DNA of 38,249 nt from Fibrobacter sp. Its GTDB lineage: Bacteria > Fibrobacterota > Fibrobacteria > Fibrobacterales > Fibrobacteraceae. The notes under the pieces were generated by a model that saw only the letters and a list, made by a program, of their open reading frames with translations, did not search any database and was not told the origin of the DNA. Numbering within the stretch: the stretch's first letter is position 1; every line of letters starts with the position of its first letter. The translations under genes and the position numbers were made by a program. Location: NCBI GenBank assembly GCA_017615055.1, contig JAGAAW010000002.1:1-38249 (forward strand), in the 5' to 3' direction. Of this stretch, positions 33,139-38,249 are shown one piece after another.

Positions 33139-33183
33139 GGATCCTTCGACGCGGCGTTTTACAACGCCTTGCTCAGGATGACA
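33139..33183. repeat. Palindromic element after the cadherin-like gene
   Basis: Outer arms GGATCCT and AGGAT(GACA), inner arms GGCGTT (33153-33158) and AACGCC (33163-33168) around TTAC. A small extra palindrome, ACACGC-GAA-GCGTGT (33181-33195), abuts the stop codon of the surface-protein gene. Confidence 0.7.
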
Positions 33184-33194
33184 CGCGAAGCGTG

Positions 33195-35903
33195 TCACTT
33201 AATGGTCCAGGTCTGCTTGTTGACCATCAGGATCTTGCGACCCTGCACCTTCGCGGCGGCATTACGCACGGCATCCTCGCTCACCGGGAGCCTGTGCTTC
33301 CACATCACGCGGCCCTGCATGTCGCACATCGCAGCCACGCCGCGATCGGCAAGTATTGCGGACTGCCAGCCAGCCTTCACGTTGCCGGCCACCTGCGGGA
33401 TACCCGCATTGACATCGAGCATGAACACGAGCGTCTTCGCGATAGACGATGCACCGCTTTCATCGGTCGCCGACACCTTCATGACGTACGGCACGTGGTT
33501 CTGCAGGTACTGCGTCTCGTCGGAGAGCGATACGACCAGGCTGTCATCCTCGATAACCGGGTTCAGCATCTTGTGCGTTTCGGTCACCTTCATCACGAGC
33601 ACGGTATCGTCCGGGTCTTCGAACAGGTCGAATGCACCGAAGGCCAGGCGCCAGCCAGCCGCGGGCACGAGGATGGTATCCGTCGCACCGCCAATGCGCA
33701 TGGGCTTGTCGTTCACGCAGGCCACGTTTATAGGAATCTTGAGTGCAGTCGTCGCCTTGAGCGAGTCAGTAGCAACCACGTTGATGAACGTTTCGCCACA
33801 GGCTTCCTTCACCGCCTTGATGGTAATCGCGGCAGTCGCATTGATGGTCACCGAAACGAGGCTATCGGGATTCTCAACGGTAAACGTGAGCTTGGCGGTC
33901 GGGCCATCCGGGTCCTCGAACCAGGTCTTCACTTCGGTTCCCTTGTACACGACGCTTGTAGCAAAGTCTTCCTTGAGGGCGGCTACGCGGGTACCGACAG
34001 TATCCGCAACGCCGGCGACGATTGCGGGAGCCTTGTTCTTGTATTCCACATTCAGCACGACCTTCACAGGTTCGGATTCTTCGCCGTCCGCATTCTTGAT
34101 AGTATAGGTGAACGAGTCCTCGCCCTCGAAGTCAGAGACCTCGTAGGTGAACGCACCCGTAGTATCCACGACAACCGTACCGTGCTCGGCAGGGGTGGCA
34201 AGGAACGCCAGGAGCACCGATTTGCCATCCGGGTTCACGTCGTTCACAAGCAGGCCCTTCGCAGCCGGGATAGAGTTCAGGGAATCCTGCACCACGTCGA
34301 AGGTATCGGCAACGGCCTTGGGCGGGTCAGGCAGGGCGGCTATCGTTATGGGGATTTCCACTGCGAGGGTATCCTTGCCCGAAACCGCGAACAGACGGAT
34401 TGCATCCTTGCCGTTTGCATCAGGCACGGCAGACACGGTCATCACATGGTTAGCACCGAGCTTGGCGTATTCCACATTCACGCGACCGCTCTTGCTCTTT
34501 GCGCTAACTGCGAGGGTCGCAGAAGGAGCATCGGGGTCGACAAACGATAGATTCGCGATCGGGACAAACAGGTTAAATTCGGCAAAGTCCTCGTCCACGG
34601 CAATGCCGTCGGCAAAGTTGATCGCAGCTTCGTCTACGACATCGCCCACATAGATGGTGGAATCGTTAATGACCAAAGATGCCGGGTCATCCACGTTGTT
34701 CACCGTGATGGTAACCTTACCCTCACTGCTCAATTCGGTAATTTCATCGGTGATGGTATAGGTGAACGTGTCTACCCCGTGGAAGTCAGCATTGGGCGTA
34801 TAGGTAAACGTACCCGTAGTCTTGTTGACCACGACCCCTCCGTTTTCCGGCTGGGTATAGGCGGTTATCTCGAATCCGTCGCCATCGTCATCGAAATCGT
34901 TTGCAAGCAGCCCCTTGAGGATAGAGGTGACCGTAAGTTCGGAATCCTCGTCTACCGTGTAGTTATCGTCAGTAGCCACCGGGGCGTTATCGCGGTCGTC
35001 AAGCGTAGCGGTAAGGTTGTACGTAACGGAGCCGGCGGCATCGCTTGCTTTGAAGGAAATCTTCGCAGTAGTACCATCTTCCGGATTCTGCATGCTCTTG
35101 ATCCATGCAGTATCGCCCAGGGAGTAGCTCTCTTTGTTCTTGAGGTCAACAACCTCGCCAGTAGTCGGTATGGTCATCTCGATATTCAGTGCGTCGTCAT
35201 CGGCATCCTCGAAGATATCACTGAAGGCGACCTTGAGCGTATCGCCTTCCGGGAGTGTAGCCACGTCGTCCGCCTCCACACCCGTCTTGAGGTTCGGGGC
35301 GTGATTCGAGCACGAGCTGCCGAGCGTCATTGCGGCAACCTTGATAACGGCGGTCGTAACTCCCGACTCTTTTGCCAGTGCCGTCTTGTAGCCGAACTGC
35401 AGGCCCGTCTGCTTTGAAGCGTCAAATTTCTTTTCGATAGTATCGTCGCCCCAGTCTTCCTGTTTGGCTTCGTCAAAAGCGATAAATAACGTATCGATGA
35501 CGGTCTGTTTCGGCACGACAACGCCGTGGTAGTTGTAGTCAGTGACTGTCGACTGCTTGAAATCCAGGCGGAACGCAGTGTTAGAGGAATAGGTGAGGCA
35601 AATGCCCTTGTAGGCGCTAAGGTCAATGGCCTTATCGTTAGCCTTCCAGTTGAGGCTCACACCGGCAGAGCTTTCGGCTGTCTTGCTCACCATTGCCTCG
35701 ATATACTTGTACGTCTTGGCCGTGGCGGTATCAATGGATGCCGTACTGCCCTTTTCCGGGGTCTTGTAGGGGTACCAGCCAAGCGGAGCGATTTCGCCCT
35801 TTACGTACTCGCCGCCTTCGAAACTCATTACGGTCGCCGACGCAGCGTAGGCGGAACCGACCAGGGCGCACAATACGCCCGCAACAGAAATCATCTTCTT
35901 CAT
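33195..35903 (-). CDS. Large cadherin-like/tandem-repeat surface protein with T9SS-like C-terminus
   Basis: 902 residues. Signal peptide KKMISVAGVLCALVGSAYAA. Residues ~22-205 form a CBM11/CIA30-like jelly-roll (LNWKANDKAIDLSAYKGICLTYSS). Then come several cadherin- or Ig-like modules separated by Asp-rich calcium-binding loops; two are typical VCBS/cadherin-5 types (DDNYTVDEDSELTVTSIL, ANDFDDDGDG, FTYTPNADFHGVDTFTYTI). The C-terminal ~60 residues (MCDMQGRVMWKHRLPV, VQGRKILMVNKQTWTIK) resemble a type IX-secretion sorting tail. Expected role: cell-surface adhesion or carbohydrate binding. AGAGG supports ATG 35903. It has its own promoter and ends at a palindromic element. Confidence 0.83.
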   Translation of the reverse strand: MKKMISVAGVLCALVGSAYAASATVMSFEGGEYVKGEIAPLGWYPYKTPEKGSTASIDTATAKTYKYIEAMVSKTAESSAGVSLNWKANDKAIDLSAYKGICLTYSSNTAFRLDFKQSTVTDYNYHGVVVPKQTVIDTLFIAFDEAKQEDWGDDTIEKKFDASKQTGLQFGYKTALAKESGVTTAVIKVAAMTLGSSCSNHAPNLKTGVEADDVATLPEGDTLKVAFSDIFEDADDDALNIEMTIPTTGEVVDLKNKESYSLGDTAWIKSMQNPEDGTTAKISFKASDAAGSVTYNLTATLDDRDNAPVATDDNYTVDEDSELTVTSILKGLLANDFDDDGDGFEITAYTQPENGGVVVNKTTGTFTYTPNADFHGVDTFTYTITDEITELSSEGKVTITVNNVDDPASLVINDSTIYVGDVVDEAAINFADGIAVDEDFAEFNLFVPIANLSFVDPDAPSATLAVSAKSKSGRVNVEYAKLGANHVMTVSAVPDANGKDAIRLFAVSGKDTLAVEIPITIAALPDPPKAVADTFDVVQDSLNSIPAAKGLLVNDVNPDGKSVLLAFLATPAEHGTVVVDTTGAFTYEVSDFEGEDSFTYTIKNADGEESEPVKVVLNVEYKNKAPAIVAGVADTVGTRVAALKEDFATSVVYKGTEVKTWFEDPDGPTAKLTFTVENPDSLVSVTINATAAITIKAVKEACGETFINVVATDSLKATTALKIPINVACVNDKPMRIGGATDTILVPAAGWRLAFGAFDLFEDPDDTVLVMKVTETHKMLNPVIEDDSLVVSLSDETQYLQNHVPYVMKVSATDESGASSIAKTLVFMLDVNAGIPQVAGNVKAGWQSAILADRGVAAMCDMQGRVMWKHRLPVSEDAVRNAAAKVQGRKILMVNKQTWTIK

Positions 35904-35944
35904 AATCGACCTCTTATGATTTCCCTTATTTAACCACTTTAATA

Positions 35945-35973
35945 AATGTAATATAAATATATTAAAAGTGCAA
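35945..35973 (-). promoter_or_regulatory. Sigma-70-type promoter of the cadherin-like gene
   Basis: On the - strand: TTGCAC (35973-35968), 17 bases, TACATT (35950-35945). It lies 42 bases upstream of ATG 35903. An 8-base hairpin (AAAAGTG with GCACTTTT) overlaps its -35 part and may terminate the ABC-F transcript. Confidence 0.5.
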
Positions 35974-36002
35974 CACCTATCACACTTTTTTGCGGGCCTA
36001 AA

Positions 36003-37853
36003 CTAACCGCCAAGCAGGTCGAGCTCTTCGTAGCGCTCGTAGGCCTTTTCTAGCTCGGATTCGCGGTCCGCAATCTCTTTTTGCAGTTCTACGATGCGTT
36101 TTGCGTCGGTATAGACTTCCGGCTTTGCAAGTTCGGCCTGAAAACCGGCAATTTCGGCCTCAAACTTCTCGATTTTGTCGGGGAGAGCGGCATATTCGCG
36201 TTCCTCGTTGTAGGAACGTTTCTTCTTTTTCGCAGTATTCTGCGAAATTTGAGTATTTTGAGCAGAAATTTGGGCTGCAGACGAAACAGATGCACGCAAA
36301 TTCGCCTTTTCTTCAGCAATTCTCGCCGCATTGGCGGCTTCCTTGTCACGAACTTTGCGATTATTCTCGTAATCCGTGTACCCACCGGTAGCCTCAAATA
36401 CGTTTCCGCCCTCCTCGATGGCGAAAATACCCGTAGCGAACGAGTCGAGGAAGGCACGGTCATGGCTAACGGCTATGACGGTGCCGTTGTATTCGGCGAG
36501 GAGGTCGGCCAGCAGGTCGAGGGTCTCCATGTCGAGGTCGTTCGTGGGCTCGTCGAGCACGAGCACGTTGCTCGGGTGGCTGAACAGGCAGGCGAGCATC
36601 AGGCGGGCGCGCTCGCCGCCACTCAGGGCACTGATGGGGCCGCGGGCGCGTTCGGCCGAAAACAAAAAGTTCTGCAGGTAGCTCAGCACGTGCTTGCGCA
36701 CGCCGTTTATGGTGATATACGCCTGACCGTCGGCGATGTTTTCGACCAGGCTCTTGTCTTCGCGGAGGCCCTCGCGCATCTGGTCAAAGTAGGCCACTTG
36801 CAAGTTGGACCCGAGCCGCACCTCGCCCGATTCGGGAGCGAGTTCGCCGAGGATTAGCCGGAGCAGCGTAGTCTTGCCGGAACCGTTCGGGCCCACAATG
36901 CCGATGCGGTCGCCGCGCGAGACCTCGGTCGTAAAGTGCGATATGAGCGGGGCGCCGTCGTAGGAGTACGATACATCGGTGAGGCGTGCCACCATGCGGC
37001 CCGAGCGTTCGGCCTCCGTAATCTGCATGTTCACGTTGCCCGTGCGGGTGCGCCTCGCTGCGCGTTCCTCGCGCATGCGGATGAGGGCGCGCACGCGGCC
37101 CTCATTGCGGGTGCGCCGTGCCTGGATTCCCTTGCGTATCCAGACTTCTTCTTCGGCAAGGCGCTTGTCGAACAGCGCGTTTGCCTTCTCCTCTTCGGCG
37201 AGCGCCTGGTCCCTGAACTGCACGAACTTGTCGTACGGGAAGTCCCAGCCGCGCACACGGCCACGGTCAAGTTCAAAAATGCGGGTCGCCGTGCGCCTGA
37301 CGAACGCGCGGTCATGGCTCACAAAAAGCACGGCGCACTCGAGGCGCGTCACGATGCCTTCCAGCCACTGGATGGCGGGAATGTCCAAATGGTTCGTGGG
37401 TTCGTCGAGCAAGAGCAGGTCCGGGTCGCTCGCGACTGCGCGGGCGAATAGCACGCGGCGCTTCTGCCCTCCGGACAAACTATCAAAACCCGCCTCGGGA
37501 TCGATTCCCGTCTTGCCGAGAATCGCTTCTGCATGTGCGTTGCGGATTTCGGAGTCGGCTGTACTCTCTCTGGTTAAAGATGCGCCGCCCATCACCACAT
37601 CGCGCACCGTCCCTTCCATGTGCGCAGGGATCTCCTGCACCATGCGCGAAACCTTCAGCCCCGACTTCTTCACGATATCGCCGGAGTTGTATTCCATCTC
37701 GCCCGTCAATATCTTGAGCAGAGTACTCTTGCCCTCGCCATTACGGCCCACCAGGCAAATGCGGTCACCGGCCTCGATATCGAACGACACGTTATCCAAA
37801 AGAGGCGGGCCGCCAAAGCGGAGCGTTATATTCTGTGCGGAAAGGATGGGCAT
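36003..37853 (-). CDS. ABC-F family ATPase (Uup-like)
   Basis: 616 residues with two ABC domains and no membrane part. Domain 1: Walker A GRNGEGKST (36-44), signature LSGGQKRR, Walker B LLLLDEPTNHLD. Domain 2: Walker A GPNGSGKTT near 322, signature LSGGERAR, LVLDEPTNDLD. The P-site linker between them is rich in Arg and Lys (RRTRNEGRVRALIRMREERAARR). The C-terminal ~75 residues form a coiled coil (LPDKIEKFEAEIAGFQAEL) as in Uup. ABC-F proteins act on the ribosome, rescuing stalled translation or affecting antibiotic response; Uup also binds DNA branches. ATG 37853 fits the family start; the frame extends 15 codons further without a good site. Confidence 0.9.
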   Translation of the reverse strand: MPILSAQNITLRFGGPPLLDNVSFDIEAGDRICLVGRNGEGKSTLLKILTGEMEYNSGDIVKKSGLKVSRMVQEIPAHMEGTVRDVVMGGASLTRESTADSEIRNAHAEAILGKTGIDPEAGFDSLSGGQKRRVLFARAVASDPDLLLLDEPTNHLDIPAIQWLEGIVTRLECAVLFVSHDRAFVRRTATRIFELDRGRVRGWDFPYDKFVQFRDQALAEEEKANALFDKRLAEEEVWIRKGIQARRTRNEGRVRALIRMREERAARRTRTGNVNMQITEAERSGRMVARLTDVSYSYDGAPLISHFTTEVSRGDRIGIVGPNGSGKTTLLRLILGELAPESGEVRLGSNLQVAYFDQMREGLREDKSLVENIADGQAYITINGVRKHVLSYLQNFLFSAERARGPISALSGGERARLMLACLFSHPSNVLVLDEPTNDLDMETLDLLADLLAEYNGTVIAVSHDRAFLDSFATGIFAIEEGGNVFEATGGYTDYENNRKVRDKEAANAARIAEEKANLRASVSSAAQISAQNTQISQNTAKKKKRSYNEEREYAALPDKIEKFEAEIAGFQAELAKPEVYTDAKRIVELQKEIADRESELEKAYERYEELDLLGG

Positions 37854-37900
37854 ATATTCCAATTTAGAAAATTCAGAACCGCGCCAAACCAAAAACACCC

Positions 37901-37929
37901 TTTACAAAAACGCGAAAATTTACTATATA
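37901..37929 (+). promoter_or_regulatory. Sigma-70-type promoter for the last gene
   Basis: TTTACA (37901-37906), 17 bases, TATATA (37924-37929). It leaves a leader of about 165 bases before ATG 38100. Confidence 0.55.
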
Positions 37930-37937
37930 TGGAGTAG

Positions 37938-38075
37938 TGGCGCTCGAAAAAATTTTTCGTCACGATAATTATTAAAATTCTTTAAAAAATTTTCCTTAAA
38001 ATTTCTTTTTAAAGCCCCAATGTGAAAAAAATTTTTGGGGATATTGTACCCTTTTCGAATGTTAAGGGTAAGGTG
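37938..38075 (+). promoter_or_regulatory. Structured leader with three dyads
   Basis: Three inverted repeats follow the promoter: CGAAAAAATTTTTCG (from ~37947), CCCCAA with TTGGGG (~38015-38040), and CCCTT with AAGGG (~38050-38070). The leader is extremely AT-rich between them. It could be an RNA-based control element, but I recognise no riboswitch class. Confidence 0.35.
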
Positions 38076-38099
38076 CCCCCGTTTTCCATGAGGTAAGCC

Positions 38100-38249
38100 A
38101 TGAAAAAAGAATACTTCCAGAAAATCGCCAAGCAGCTGCAGGCCAACAAGCCCGCCACCTGCACAGATTCCAAGTTCACCCTGCTCAAGGTGCTAGAATA
38201 CTGGGTGCGCTTCTTGCAGGTAAATCCCAACTACCTGAACCCCCAGGCA
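38100..38249 (+). CDS. Unknown protein, 3' end outside window
   Basis: Fifty codons are visible from ATG 38100, with a GAGGTAAGCC ribosome site. The start is basic and helical (KKEYFQKIAKQLQANKP) followed by CTDSKFTLLKVLEYW, with no signal peptide. I do not recognise the family. The frame stays open to the window end and a promoter with a long structured leader lies upstream, so a real gene is likely. Confidence 0.6.
   Translation, partial: MKKEYFQKIAKQLQANKPATCTDSKFTLLKVLEYWVRFLQVNPNYLNPQA

Noticed and set aside
33192..34550. 452-codon frame opposite the cadherin-like gene
   Set aside because: Shadow frame; no domain or start signal.

Overview
The window looks like Fibrobacter (a Fibrobacter succinogenes-type rumen or gut cellulolytic bacterium). 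The strongest signs are two lipoproteins built around the Fibrobacter major paralogous (FISUMP) domain, a GH43 enzyme ending in CBM6-like modules and a basic C-terminal tail, a large surface protein with a type IX-secretion-like C-terminus, many lipoproteins with a CGDDSS or CSDDSS start, and GC-rich genes separated by very AT-rich spacers. This is inferred from gene content; no rRNA or other marker gene is present.

Layout. 1-4.4 kb: the 3' part of a GH43 arabinan-degrading enzyme, convergent with a TonB-dependent receptor. 4.5-9.1 kb (- strand): an amino-acid ABC importer (three-part substrate-binding region fused to permease, plus ATPase) and a lipoprotein tyrosine phosphatase. 9.2-11.6 kb (+): two lipoprotein cell-wall enzymes (S66 LD-carboxypeptidase, NagZ-like GH3). 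11.6-13.0 kb: a scar where a truncated receiver domain and a truncated EAL domain lie head to head, followed by an Hpt gene. 13.0-16.7 kb (-): a tightly coupled operon of ECF sigma factor, membrane anti-sigma factor and a caspase-like protease fused to a surface-repeat/beta-barrel region. 16.8-17.4 kb: a flavoprotein. 17.4-18.6 kb: an AT-rich AbiF (Abi_2/HEPN) gene preceded by several control elements, including an apparent small RNA that ends in a terminator. 18.6-24.8 kb (-): two large Cys-repeat FISUMP lipoproteins in one operon with a SIR2-like protein. 24.9-28.9 kb: a thioredoxin lipoprotein or periplasmic protein, then accessory genes (small unknown protein, broken YhcG-type nuclease, Xre regulator, Fic protein with four iteron-like operators). 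29.0-33.0 kb: MORN-repeat protein, histidine phosphatase, PAP2 phosphatase, acetate kinase. 33.1-38.2 kb: cadherin-like surface protein, ABC-F ATPase, and the start of an unknown gene.

How the parts connect. The most informative signal is a two-part sequence (GTRACACTTT, 11 bases, GGTGTTW) with identical spacing in front of three transcription units: the ECF-sigma/anti-sigma/caspase operon itself, the adjacent flavoprotein gene, and the TonB receptor 12 kb away. It fits an autoregulated ECF promoter and would tie the caspase-barrel protein, an outer-membrane receptor and a redox protein into one regulon. This three-gene sigma/anti-sigma/caspase-barrel unit is my best candidate for an undescribed system. 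Next come the FISUMP-FISUMP-SIR2 operon and the AbiF locus, whose predicted small RNA can pair with the abiF start region.

A family of short palindromic elements with covarying arms is scattered through the window. Two copies lie inside the signal peptides of adjacent lipoproteins, and related units sit in the linker of the TonB receptor. Two head-to-head gene truncations (near 11.95 kb and 27.22 kb) show that the accessory parts have been rearranged or are misassembled.
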